29,126 nucleotides of DNA from Candidatus Marinamargulisbacteria bacterium SCGC AG-343-D04. Lineage in GTDB: Bacteria > Margulisbacteria > Marinamargulisbacteria > GCA-2716485 > GCA-002719695. Both the position numbers and the translations under genes were made by a program. The notes beneath the pieces were generated by a model. The model saw nothing but the letters and a program-made list of their open reading frames with translations. It had not been told where the DNA came from and did not search any database. The DNA lies in assembly GCA_003265885.1 (NCBI GenBank), contig QFBQ01000019.1, positions 1 through 29,126 on the forward strand. Direction: 5' to 3'. Positions 21,590 to 29,126 of this stretch are shown here, in pieces (position 1 is the first letter of the stretch; every line of letters begins with the position of its first letter).

Positions 21590-22579
21590 TTAAGCTTTAG
21601 AGCTCATATTCATAACAGTCATAACCTTTAATGCGGTTTTTAATGCTTGTAAGCCCACTTCCCCAGAAATGAGTGGTTTTTGTTTAGTCATGATACAGTC
21701 TATAAAGTGTGATAGTTCCTCAAAAAGGGGCTCTTTTTTTTCAATAGGAATATGACGTTCAACTGGATTTCCAAATTTAATAATATAATCGCCAAAATTG
21801 TCATGGTCCTCATGATAGTTGCTTTCAAATAACTTTAATTCTTGGGTCATATAATTCAATTCAGCATAGCCTTTAGTCCCCGTAATCGCGAGACTACGAA
21901 TACGTATAGGAGTAATCCAGTTTACTTGCATTAAGCCATTTTGGTCTCCATAAGTAAGAAGAATTTCGGCATAATCTTCTCGGCCATCAATAAGAGCTCT
22001 GCCTGCATTTCCGTAGATGTTATCGGGTTGTTTATCCAGTAAATAGGAGAAAATATCAATATCATGAACAGCCAAATCAATTATGACATTGGCATCTTTA
22101 ATTTGGGCAGGAAAAGCTCCCACTCGTCGTGAAATTAGAGACGTTACTTTGCCAATTTCACCATTATCAATGATGTCTTTAAGTTTTTTAACAACAGGGT
22201 TAAATCTCTCGATATGACCGATCATCAGTGTACAATTGTTTTTTTCGGATAGATCAATCAATTCTTGTGCTTGATTGATATCATCGCAGATAGGTTTTTC
22301 AATGAGGATACTGATGCCTTTGGAAATGATGGATTTTGCTATTTTATAATGTAATGATGTAGGAACTGTTAATGTAACAGCGTCAATTGTTTCATTTTCT
22401 AGCATAGCCTCGAGATCTGTATACCCTTTGCAATGATATTTTTCAGAAAATTCATCAACTATAGATTGCTGGAGGTCACATACAGCAACTAAGTGTGCAT
22501 GTTTAATGTTATGATAGTTCCTAACATGGTGTTTTCCCATGTTTCCTAAACCGATAACCGCTACATTTACAGAAGTCAT
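21590..22579 (-). CDS. Gfo/Idh/MocA family oxidoreductase, possibly UDP-sugar 3-dehydrogenase
   Basis: The 329-aa protein has the family's two domains: an N-terminal NAD(P)-binding Rossmann fold (VAVIGLGNMGKHHVRNY, 5-21), the EKPICDD motif (about 94-100) and a C-terminal alpha/beta substrate domain. GHIERFNPVV after the EKP motif, and DLAVHDIDIF with the conserved HD, are typical of the branch that includes UDP-N-acetylglucosamine 3-dehydrogenases used for amino-sugar and LPS precursors. The substrate cannot be fixed here. A role in surface polysaccharide or lipid A would suit the nearby LPS export genes, but that is inference. No Shine-Dalgarno precedes ATG 22579. It is divergent from grpE and separated from metK by 99 bp with its own promoter-like sequence. 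Confidence 0.85.
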   Translation of the reverse strand: MTSVNVAVIGLGNMGKHHVRNYHNIKHAHLVAVCDLQQSIVDEFSEKYHCKGYTDLEAMLENETIDAVTLTVPTSLHYKIAKSIISKGISILIEKPICDDINQAQELIDLSEKNNCTLMIGHIERFNPVVKKLKDIIDNGEIGKVTSLISRRVGAFPAQIKDANVIIDLAVHDIDIFSYLLDKQPDNIYGNAGRALIDGREDYAEILLTYGDQNGLMQVNWITPIRIRSLAITGTKGYAELNYMTQELKLFESNYHEDHDNFGDYIIKFGNPVERHIPIEKKEPLFEELSHFIDCIMTKQKPLISGEVGLQALKTALKVMTVMNMSSKA

Positions 22580-22648
22580 ATACTTTATATTAAATCAAAT
22601 TGTTGAAACTAGAACAAGTTTTAAGATGTTTTTCTAATTCATGATTAC

Positions 22649-22677
22649 TTGACAGAAAAACAAATTAAAGGAATAGT
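22649..22677 (+). promoter_or_regulatory. Possible grpE promoter
   Basis: A perfect TTGACA (22649-22654) with a 17-bp spacer and AATAGT (22672-22677, 4 of 6 matches) lies about 50 bp upstream of the grpE ATG. No CIRCE inverted repeat was found, and the sequence after TTGACA lacks a C-rich sigma-32 -10 element. Confidence 0.5.
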
Positions 22678-22725
22678 TTCAAGAATAAAAAAGGGACTTA
22701 AATTTTGCTAAAGGAGTTTTTGGGG

Positions 22726-23346
22726 ATGAAAAAAAATAAAAAGACAGAACAAAAAGTGGAGCAAAGTGATGCTTCTAAAAAAGTCAAAGAACCAAAAGAT
22801 GTAGAAAAAAAAGTGTCTAAAAAAGAGAAGGTAGTAAAAAAATCTAGCGATAAAGATCTATCTCAACAATTTGAAAATCGAATTTCAGTTTTAGAAAAAG
22901 AACTTGACGATCAGAAAGAAAATACTAAAAAAGAAAAAGATAACGCATTATTACATATGGCTGAACTTGAAAATTTTAAACGACGAAAAAACCAAGAGGT
23001 AGACTCTTTTAAAAAATATGCGGCTCAAAATGTTGTGGAGCAGTTTTTACCTGTTATAGATAACTTTGGGTTTGCTTACGAACATGCTGTTCAACTTAAA
23101 AAAGAAGAGGAAGATGTTGTAAAAGGTTTTATTCTAATTCAAAAACAATTGGAAGCGACTTTACAAAAACTAAATATTAAAGAGATAAACGCGATAGATA
23201 ACCCTTTTGACCCAAATTTCCACCAAGCTATTGGACAAGAAAAGAAAGAGGGGGTTAAATCTGGTATCGTCATTAAGGTCATGCAAAAGGGATATATGAT
23301 TCATGACAAGGTTATCCGTCCTTCAATGGTCTTTGTATCAGAGTGA
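22726..23346 (+). CDS. grpE: Nucleotide exchange factor GrpE
   Basis: From ATG 22726 the protein is 206 aa, normal for GrpE. A TTG 21 bases upstream is in frame, but AAAGGAG at 22710-22716 lies inside that extension and is well placed for 22726, so the later start is chosen. A Lys/Glu-rich disordered N-terminus (about 1-50) leads into a long coiled coil (about 50-105). The C-terminal beta domain follows, with the GrpE signature region (NIKEINAIDNPFDPNFHQAI through GYMIHDKVIRPSMVFVSE). GrpE releases ADP from DnaK. It is followed by dnaK after 131 bp, giving a grpE-dnaK-dnaJ cluster without hrcA in front. Confidence 0.95.
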   Translation: MKKNKKTEQKVEQSDASKKVKEPKDVEKKVSKKEKVVKKSSDKDLSQQFENRISVLEKELDDQKENTKKEKDNALLHMAELENFKRRKNQEVDSFKKYAAQNVVEQFLPVIDNFGFAYEHAVQLKKEEEDVVKGFILIQKQLEATLQKLNIKEINAIDNPFDPNFHQAIGQEKKEGVKSGIVIKVMQKGYMIHDKVIRPSMVFVSE

Positions 23347-23347
23347 T

Positions 23348-23364
23348 TGTTCAGTAAGTGAACA
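23348..23364. promoter_or_regulatory. Perfect inverted repeat in the grpE-dnaK gap
   Basis: TGTTCA (23348-23353) and TGAACA (23359-23364) are perfect inverted repeats with a 5-base spacer, beginning one base after the grpE stop. It is either a protein-binding operator for a dnaK promoter or a short RNA hairpin; without a following T-run it is unlikely to be a terminator. It does not match CIRCE. Confidence 0.35.
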
Positions 23365-23477
23365 TGTGTGGAGGAAGTGTTTAAAAAGCGAACATTTATT
23401 TAATAGTACAGGGGTAGAAAGTTGGCATAAATAAGTTATATATCTACCACATAAGAAAAAATAAAGGAGATTAGGAA

Positions 23478-25388
23478 ATGGGAAAAGAAAAAATTATAGG
23501 AATTGATTTAGGAACAACAAATTCATGTTTTTCTATTTTAGAGGGATCAGATCCCGCTGTTATAGCCAATGCTGAAGGGGCACGAACAACGCCTTCTATA
23601 GTAGCGTTTACAAAAGAAGGTGAACGATTAGTGGGTCAACCTGCAAAAAGACAGGCAGTGACTAATCCAGAGCATACGTATTATTCAGCAAAAAGTCTTA
23701 TTGGAAGACGGTTGAAGGAAGTAGATAAGAAATTGTCGTATAAAATAGAAGAACGTAAAAATGGTGGTATTGTTATTAAAGGAAAAGACAAGGATTATAC
23801 ACCTGCAGAAGTCTCTGCAATGATTTTACAAAAAATTAAACAAGATGCAGAAGCGTATTTGGGGCAAGACGTCACAAAGGCTGTTATTACAGTTCCTGCA
23901 TACTTTAATGATGCACAACGAAAAGCAACAAAAGATGCGGGTGAAATTGCTGGGTTAGAAGTCTTACGAATTATTAACGAGCCTACTGCTGCAGCATTAG
24001 CCTATGGATTAGATAAAAAGACAGATCAAAAAATTGCTGTTTATGATTTTGGAGGAGGAACCTTTGATATCTCTATTCTTGAAATTGGAGACGGTGTGTT
24101 TGAAGTGCTTTCAACAAATGGAGATACGCAATTAGGTGGAGATGATATTGATGAACTTCTTATTCAGTGGCTTATTGATGAATTTCAGAAAGATCAAGGA
24201 ATAGATTTATCGAAAGATCAAATGGCGATTCAACGACTCAAGGAGTCTGCAGAAAAAGCTAAAATTGAATTGTCATCTACTACAAGTACTGAGATCAATC
24301 TTCCATTTATTACAGCTGATAATACAGGGCCCAAGCATCTGAATATATCGTTAACTCGATCTAAGTTTGAATCCATGATTGATGCTCTCGTTAAAAGGTC
24401 GATGAAACCTTGTGAAAAAGCATTGAAAGATGCAGATTTAACAAAAAATGATATCCATGAAGTAATCTTGGTAGGGGGAACAACACGTATTCCTATGATT
24501 CAAGATGCAGTGAAAGACTTCTTTGGAAAAGAGTCTCATAAAGGTGTGAATCCTGATGAAGTAGTGGCCATAGGTGCGGCTATTCAAGGAGGCGTTTTAG
24601 CCGGAGATGTTAAGGATGTTGTTTTATTAGATGTCACTCCGTTGTCATTTGGAATTGAAACATTAGGAAGTGTATGTACAAAACTCATAGAGCGAAATAC
24701 AACGATTCCTACATCTAAAAGCCAAGTTTTTTCAACGGCTGCTGATAATCAACCTAGTGTAGATATTCATGTTTTACAAGGTGAGAGAGAAATGGCGGCA
24801 GACAATAGAAGTCTAGGTCGTTTTGTTCTTGAAGGCGTTGCTCCGGCACCACGTGGAATTCCTCAAATTGAAGTGACTTTTGATATTGATGCCAATGGTA
24901 TCTTACATGTTAAGGCGCAAGATAAAGGTACTGGAAAAGAGCAAAAAATTACGATTCAAGCTTCTTCTGGATTGTCTGATGATGATATCGAAAAAATGAA
25001 GAAAGATGCTGAAGAGTTTGCAGAAGAAGATAAGAAGAAACGAGAAGCCGTTGATGTAAAAAATGAAACAGATGCTCTTGTTCATTCTATAGATAAGTTG
25101 TTAAAAGATAACGCTGATAAAATTAGTGATGAACATAAGAAAAAGCTAGAAGCAGGAAAAGAAGATTTGAAGAAAGTTCTTGAGTCTGATGATCTTGAAA
25201 AGATCAAAGAAGAAAAGGAGAAAGTACAAGCGGTTGTATACGAAGTATCTGCAGAGTTATATAAAGAAAACCCAGAGGCAGCTGCCGGAGAAGAATCTCC
25301 ACAAGGTGATGCTACAGAGGATAAGAAAAAAGATAAAGACGACGAAAACGTTGTGGATGCAGAGTTTTCTGAAGTTAAAAAAGACTAA
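23478..25388 (+). CDS. dnaK: Molecular chaperone DnaK (Hsp70)
   Basis: The 636-aa protein is full length. The ATPase domain has IGIDLGTTNSCFSILEG (6-22), VPAYFNDAQRKATKDAG and DFGGGTFDISILE. The linker DVVLLDVTPLSFGIET precedes the substrate-binding domain. The C-terminus is acidic with the Hsp70 lid helices and ends in an EFSEVKKD-type tail. It works with GrpE and the unusual DnaJ encoded alongside. AAAGGAGAT at 23464 supports ATG 23478. The 131-bp gap before it holds an inverted repeat but no clear terminator, so it is probably expressed with grpE, perhaps with an extra promoter. Confidence 0.98.
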   Translation: MGKEKIIGIDLGTTNSCFSILEGSDPAVIANAEGARTTPSIVAFTKEGERLVGQPAKRQAVTNPEHTYYSAKSLIGRRLKEVDKKLSYKIEERKNGGIVIKGKDKDYTPAEVSAMILQKIKQDAEAYLGQDVTKAVITVPAYFNDAQRKATKDAGEIAGLEVLRIINEPTAAALAYGLDKKTDQKIAVYDFGGGTFDISILEIGDGVFEVLSTNGDTQLGGDDIDELLIQWLIDEFQKDQGIDLSKDQMAIQRLKESAEKAKIELSSTTSTEINLPFITADNTGPKHLNISLTRSKFESMIDALVKRSMKPCEKALKDADLTKNDIHEVILVGGTTRIPMIQDAVKDFFGKESHKGVNPDEVVAIGAAIQGGVLAGDVKDVVLLDVTPLSFGIETLGSVCTKLIERNTTIPTSKSQVFSTAADNQPSVDIHVLQGEREMAADNRSLGRFVLEGVAPAPRGIPQIEVTFDIDANGILHVKAQDKGTGKEQKITIQASSGLSDDDIEKMKKDAEEFAEEDKKKREAVDVKNETDALVHSIDKLLKDNADKISDEHKKKLEAGKEDLKKVLESDDLEKIKEEKEKVQAVVYEVSAELYKENPEAAAGEESPQGDATEDKKKDKDDENVVDAEFSEVKKD

Positions 25389-25403
25389 TAGTGATATTTT
25401 ATT

Positions 25404-25429
25404 GTAACGACCTCGTTAGAGGTCGTTAC
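25404..25429 (+). terminator. Perfect hairpin between dnaK and dnaJ (processing site or weak terminator)
   Basis: GTAACGACCTC (25404-25414) and GAGGTCGTTAC (25419-25429) form an 11-bp perfect stem with a GTTA loop. The bases after it (ATAGATGATG) are not T-rich, so it should not be an efficient intrinsic terminator. It may stabilise the dnaK mRNA 3' end or lower dnaJ expression, as intercistronic hairpins do in other chaperone operons. Confidence 0.6.
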
Positions 25430-25477
25430 ATAGATGATGCTATGGTATGATGAGATGCATTAAGAAAGGATAAAGGA

Positions 25478-26539
25478 ATGTCAGAAGATTTATATGCCAT
25501 GTTAGGAGTCTCCAAAGACGCATCTCAACAAGAGATTAAATCTGCGTATAGAAAAGTTGCCCGAAAGTATCATCCAGATATTAATAAAGAGGCTGGAGCA
25601 GAAGATAAGTTTAAGAAAATACAAAAGGCGTATTCAGTATTATCTGATACGGACAGAAAACAACGATATGATCAGTTTGGAGTCGCCGATGATTCGGCTG
25701 CTGGAAATCAAGGGGGTTTTGGTGGATTTAGTGGATTTGAAGGATTTTCATCTAATTTTGAAGGCGGCTTTGAAGATATATTTGATACTTTTTTTGGAGG
25801 ATCAGGTCGCTCGAGTTCTAGAAGTAGCGGAATAGCAGGAGAGGACTTGCGTTTTGATATGACGATTTCCTTAGAAGATGCGGCCAACGGAATAGAGGAA
25901 GACTTAGAAATTTACCATTTAGAAACCGATCCAAATTCTCAAAAGAAATGTGGAAAGTGTAATGGAACAGGAAGTATTAAGATTATTCAACGAACGATGC
26001 TTGGAAGCATTCAGCAAGTAACGACCTGTCCTCAGTGTCAAGGAACTGGTGGTGTTGAGCGAAAAAAGAAAAAGAAAAAAATAAATGTTAAAGTTCCTGC
26101 AGGGGTGGAAACGGGGAATAAGCTACGTGTATCTGGGGAAGGAAATCAAGGCGTTAATGGTGGCCAAAATGGGGATTTATATGTATTTATTACAGTAAAA
26201 GATCATAAATATTTTGAAAGAGAAGAGAATCATATTATCCTTAATCTTAATTTGCCATTTACACAACTTATTTTAGGATGTTCTATTGAAGTTCCGGTTC
26301 TAAATGGGGCTGCAACATTAAAAATTCCTTCAGGAACACAGCCTGGAACAACATTTAGGTTGAAAGGAAAAGGGATCCCAAATTTACAAGGGTATGGACG
26401 TGGAGACCAATATGTAAAAGTGTCTGCACAACTTCCTAAACATTTGAACTCAAAAGAAAAGGATCTCATCAAACAAATGGAACAGATGAGAGGCGAAGAT
26501 AAAGTGCGTGAGAGCGTAGAAGAGTTTATTGTTAAATAA
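25478..26539 (+). CDS. dnaJ: Co-chaperone DnaJ lacking one of the two zinc sites
   Basis: The 353-aa protein is shorter than the usual 370-385. The J domain is intact, with HPD at 32-34. A Gly/Phe-rich region covers about 79-110. Only two CxxCxGxG repeats exist, CGKCNGTG (158-165) and CPQCQGTG (184-191), instead of four. Spacing and the intervening sequence match canonical repeats 2 and 3 (zinc site II); repeats 1 and 4 (site I) are missing, and a run of lysines (196-201) follows. The C-terminal substrate-binding domains (VPAGVETGNKLRVSGEGN; VPVLNGAATLKIPSGTQPG) look complete. AAGGATAAAGGA precedes ATG. It is convergent with, and nine bases from, the exonuclease gene. Site II is the one linked to cooperation with DnaK in E. 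coli work, so function with DnaK is plausible. Confidence 0.95.
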   Translation: MSEDLYAMLGVSKDASQQEIKSAYRKVARKYHPDINKEAGAEDKFKKIQKAYSVLSDTDRKQRYDQFGVADDSAAGNQGGFGGFSGFEGFSSNFEGGFEDIFDTFFGGSGRSSSRSSGIAGEDLRFDMTISLEDAANGIEEDLEIYHLETDPNSQKKCGKCNGTGSIKIIQRTMLGSIQQVTTCPQCQGTGGVERKKKKKKINVKVPAGVETGNKLRVSGEGNQGVNGGQNGDLYVFITVKDHKYFEREENHIILNLNLPFTQLILGCSIEVPVLNGAATLKIPSGTQPGTTFRLKGKGIPNLQGYGRGDQYVKVSAQLPKHLNSKEKDLIKQMEQMRGEDKVRESVEEFIVK

Positions 26540-26548
26540 AGATATACT

Positions 26549-27955
26549 CTAAAATATTTTTTTAAGAAATTGCTGTTGAAATTCAGAATAATACTGATGT
26601 AATGATTGCAAAATAGGCAGATCTGTTTCGAGTTCGTGATTTTCAAGACAGCTGTTAAGATAATCGAACTGTTGTTGAAAAAAGTTTTCTTGGGGGTCAC
26701 CCTTATACATGCTGCCCGTCTGATAGCGGGGGATAAGATAACGGGCAGATAATGCGGGGTCTGGATCAGGATGATAATTGAGGTACACACGATTAAATAG
26801 TTGAATAAGATAGGTGTCTTTTTCATGTTTTCGTTTGGTTAACAACTCTCTTAATAAAGACGGATAACTATTTTTGTGAGCCATGAAACGATCAACATAT
26901 GAACGAAGTTGATCAATACGTTCAAATCCCAATTCATGAATCTGATAATCGATATCCCAGTCTTTTTTAATCAAGGTAAAATAGCTAGAAGGCTGCTCTG
27001 CTAAAGAACGATAGAAAGAGTTTTCGTCAATCATGGAGGGTAAAGAAGACAGTTTAGAATCAAAGGAAATGTCTGAAGACTCGGCAATAAAAAAATGTTT
27101 ATTGGGGTTCAAATAACGAATGGTTTTTAATAAGTTTTCGTCAGAAAATTCCTCAGAACTAAGTAAGGCTAAACGCTCTAAATCCACGGCCAAAAGCATG
27201 TTTTTTTCACGAGAAAGACAGTAATAATAGCGGTGTATAAATTTTTTAGGAGTTTCTGATTTTTCAGCAAAATGCCTGCTTTTAAACCCCATAATAGGGT
27301 GTTTTTCCTGAGACGGTAAACAGGCAGAGATGTCAAAGGCTATGAAGTCGACCAGTTTCTGCTGAAAACGTTGTTCAAGAAAATACACAAGTTTAATAGT
27401 GAGTTGAACATCTTCTAAAGCATCATGAGATTGAGCTTCGTTGAGAAGTCCTAACGATTGAGTTAGGTCTTCTAATCTAAATGAATAATATGCTTTGTCA
27501 TTTTTTTCAGTTAGTACCCAAGGAAATTCTTCTGGATAAGAAAAAGCGAGTGATTGAGCCCAATGAAGAATATCTTTGTTTTTTAACTTTCCCATAAAAT
27601 AAGGGTTTATCCCGTAACGGATCAACAGGGTTCGTAGGAAAGACAAATCAAAGGTATTAGAATTAAAGCCAACGAGAGTACAGATGCCATATGTGGAGAT
27701 ACAGTTTTGAAGAAAAGAGAAAATTTCATGAGCCGTCTCATATTCACTTTTTCCTGTTTGTTGAAGATGCATGATATCAAGTTTATTGGTCAAAACAGCG
27801 TCAACCTCTGGACATTGCATTCGATTCAGTTTAATCCTTCCTGAAAAGGACTGGATTGGATTCAGATGTTCGTCTGTTACCACAAAGGCATAGGTCAGAA
27901 TTTGGCCTACAAGGTAGCGTGAAGACGTTTCAAAATCATAAAAGATTAAGGTCAT
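26549..27955 (-). CDS. sbcB: Exodeoxyribonuclease I (DEDDh 3'-5' exonuclease)
   Basis: From ATG 27955 the protein is 468 aa, close to E. coli ExoI (475). An upstream in-frame TTG at 28003 would add 16 residues without homology and lacks a ribosome binding site, so the start just before MTLIFYDFET is preferred. Catalytic residues of the DEDDh fold are D7 and E9 (YDFET), D103 (GFNSNTFD), H177 and D182 (SHDALEDV). The long C-terminal part matches the SH3-like and helical domains of ExoI rather than a plain DnaQ domain. It degrades single-stranded DNA 3'-5' and takes part in recombination and mismatch repair. It is convergent with dnaJ and divergent from the lipoprotein gene. Confidence 0.85.
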   Translation of the reverse strand: MTLIFYDFETSSRYLVGQILTYAFVVTDEHLNPIQSFSGRIKLNRMQCPEVDAVLTNKLDIMHLQQTGKSEYETAHEIFSFLQNCISTYGICTLVGFNSNTFDLSFLRTLLIRYGINPYFMGKLKNKDILHWAQSLAFSYPEEFPWVLTEKNDKAYYSFRLEDLTQSLGLLNEAQSHDALEDVQLTIKLVYFLEQRFQQKLVDFIAFDISACLPSQEKHPIMGFKSRHFAEKSETPKKFIHRYYYCLSREKNMLLAVDLERLALLSSEEFSDENLLKTIRYLNPNKHFFIAESSDISFDSKLSSLPSMIDENSFYRSLAEQPSSYFTLIKKDWDIDYQIHELGFERIDQLRSYVDRFMAHKNSYPSLLRELLTKRKHEKDTYLIQLFNRVYLNYHPDPDPALSARYLIPRYQTGSMYKGDPQENFFQQQFDYLNSCLENHELETDLPILQSLHQYYSEFQQQFLKKIF

Positions 27956-28049
27956 TATAGAGTAAAGTAACATTTTTTTAAAAAACCATACATGTTTAAA
28001 CAAAAAAAGGTCGTTTTATTTACTACAAAAAGGGGGAATATAACATTGT

Positions 28050-29084
28050 ATGGAGATTAAAAAGATCTTACTTTGTTTGATTTTGGGTATATGTTTGATA
28101 GGCGTGACGGCCTGTGGTTTAGTGGGTGCTTTTACAGAAATGTTTACAGACTCTGAAACCGTAGATAATACCCCTGCTTTTTATAATCAGAAACTCAATT
28201 ATAGAGAGATTATTGCGTTAAAAATAGGTAAAGATGAATCAGAGATTGATGATGAAGACATTTCTAAATTTTTCATGAAATTTTTTGTCTCTACTGAAAG
28301 TATTGTAACTCAAAATGAAGGGTTGCAGTGCGGAAATAATAAAATTTATTATATAGATAGCAGTGGAATTCCCCAGCAGTACACAGATAGTAGTGTGTCG
28401 GTAAAAAGTGTAACGTATTCAAAAGTATATTCACCTATTCAGATACGAGTCAATGGAGATTTTCTCTATATTTCTATTGAAGGAAAACCAAATCATCCAT
28501 CAGGTTTTTATATGAATGATACAGGCAGTCATCAATGTGATTCGTCTGAAGGGTTTAGTTCAGGAGATGTATTGGGAAAACAGCGTATTCTAGTGATTCC
28601 TATAAAAAACCGTATTACCTATCCATTAGATACTATTGAGGGACCTGTAGGAATCGCCTTGAACGGGGTGTCATTTTATAATTCATGGGATTCTGAAGAC
28701 TTGCCCGAATACTTTAATTATCAGGCGTATAAAGATGAGTATAATGGGTTTTCAATAAATGGTGAGTATCATTACAATTATGAACCTTTTTATCTAACTG
28801 GGAATCTGCCGGTAGACTCTGAGTATTATTCGTATAAAACCTCAGCAACAGCGACTGCCTATTCGCTTATTGGATTTGCAAATGATGGGTTTCCCATTTT
28901 TGGACCCAAAGATAGTGACGGACATTACCCTAAGGATTTAGATGGGTGTAGAGGGCATGTTTCTAATACAAAAGAGTTTGGGGAAATCTATCACTATCAT
29001 GTTGTAGATTATAAGCATATTACTTCATGGAATAAGAATTCAAATTATATTATTAATTGCTTTTCCGGATCTGCATTTCAATAA
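28050..29084 (+). CDS. YHYH-domain lipoprotein
   Basis: The 344-aa protein starts with a lipoprotein signal: KK, a hydrophobic core (about 6-20) and lipobox VTAC with C22 as the lipidated cysteine, so it should be membrane-anchored outside the cytoplasm. The C-terminal part has GFANDGFPIFGPKDSDGHYP, then the namesake YHYH at 314-317 in a GEIYHYHVV context, as in the YHYH protein family; conserved histidines suggest metal binding, but the function is unknown. Several cysteines outside the lipobox may form disulfides in the periplasm. AGGGGG lies about 15 bases before ATG, somewhat far. No signs of an operon partner are seen before the window ends, and 42 bp without features follow. Confidence 0.8.
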   Translation: MEIKKILLCLILGICLIGVTACGLVGAFTEMFTDSETVDNTPAFYNQKLNYREIIALKIGKDESEIDDEDISKFFMKFFVSTESIVTQNEGLQCGNNKIYYIDSSGIPQQYTDSSVSVKSVTYSKVYSPIQIRVNGDFLYISIEGKPNHPSGFYMNDTGSHQCDSSEGFSSGDVLGKQRILVIPIKNRITYPLDTIEGPVGIALNGVSFYNSWDSEDLPEYFNYQAYKDEYNGFSINGEYHYNYEPFYLTGNLPVDSEYYSYKTSATATAYSLIGFANDGFPIFGPKDSDGHYPKDLDGCRGHVSNTKEFGEIYHYHVVDYKHITSWNKNSNYIINCFSGSAFQ

Positions 29085-29126
29085 AGGATATGGCGTAGAA
29101 AAAAGAGAAGACGTATTTATTGACAT

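Noticed and set aside
22705..22725. TTG start giving a 213-aa GrpE
   Set aside because: The AAAGGAG at 22710-22716 lies within this extension and is correctly spaced for ATG 22726.
6278..23392. 13-mer TTTAAAAAGCGAA present at 6278-6290 and 23380-23392
   Set aside because: Short and AT-rich, with no shared flanks, so chance recurrence is likely.
26230..26826. Minus-strand open frame across the dnaJ and exonuclease ends
   Set aside because: It overlaps two confident genes and has no homology pattern.
27956..28003. TTG-started 16-residue extension of exonuclease I
   Set aside because: It has no ribosome binding site, and the family begins just before the catalytic YDFET, matching ATG 27955.

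Overview
The window is AT-rich, gene-dense bacterial DNA. It most likely comes from a diderm (Gram-negative type) bacterium outside the well-studied phyla. LptB and an LptF/LptG-type permease point to lipopolysaccharide export and an outer membrane. They sit in one operon with RNase Y, an enzyme better known from Firmicutes and several deep-branching diderm lineages. Add a membrane pyrophosphatase and many single-copy hypothetical genes, and a Margulisbacteria-like candidate lineage is my best guess. That is an impression, not a result; RecA or DnaK phylogeny would settle it. No tRNA, rRNA, CRISPR array or insertion sequence was recognised.

Region 1 (1-8155): a truncated sodium/solute symporter gene (minus strand) is followed on the plus strand by a 2-Cys peroxiredoxin and a Mn-type superoxide dismutase. 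A perfect terminator-like hairpin lies just before the dismutase ribosome binding site. Next comes a block of genes I cannot assign: two small single-span membrane proteins (one with an internal tandem duplication), a 147-aa charged protein coupled to a 733-aa low-complexity protein, and a 616-aa cysteine-containing protein. The peroxiredoxin gene and the 616-aa gene share an identical 20-bp promoter-like box, which suggests co-regulation.

Region 2 (8264-10579, minus strand): an accessory stretch with a six-span membrane protein, the decayed 3' end of a SnoaL/SgcJ-like gene, a leucine-rich-repeat protein and an intact SnoaL/SgcJ-like gene.

Region 3 (10581-22579, minus strand): a housekeeping block. 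An AsnC/Lrp regulator lies directly upstream of thiC, with no thiamine riboswitch seen. Upstream of that is hppA with its own good promoter. Then comes a compact run, in transcription order metK, a degenerate CinA-C-like gene, recA, rny, lptB, lptF, with ATGA overlaps or tiny gaps. A Gfo/Idh/MocA sugar dehydrogenase-like gene lies upstream of metK.

Region 4 (22705-29126): grpE-dnaK-dnaJ on the plus strand, without hrcA or a CIRCE element. This DnaJ keeps only two of the four zinc-binding repeats. A convergent exonuclease I gene (sbcB-like) and a divergent YHYH-domain lipoprotein gene follow.

Most worth a second look: the shared promoter box tying oxidative-stress genes to an unassigned large protein, the hairpin in front of sodA, the half-zinc-finger DnaJ, the catalytically decayed CinA-C homologue still next to recA, and the unassigned gene block at 2276-8155.
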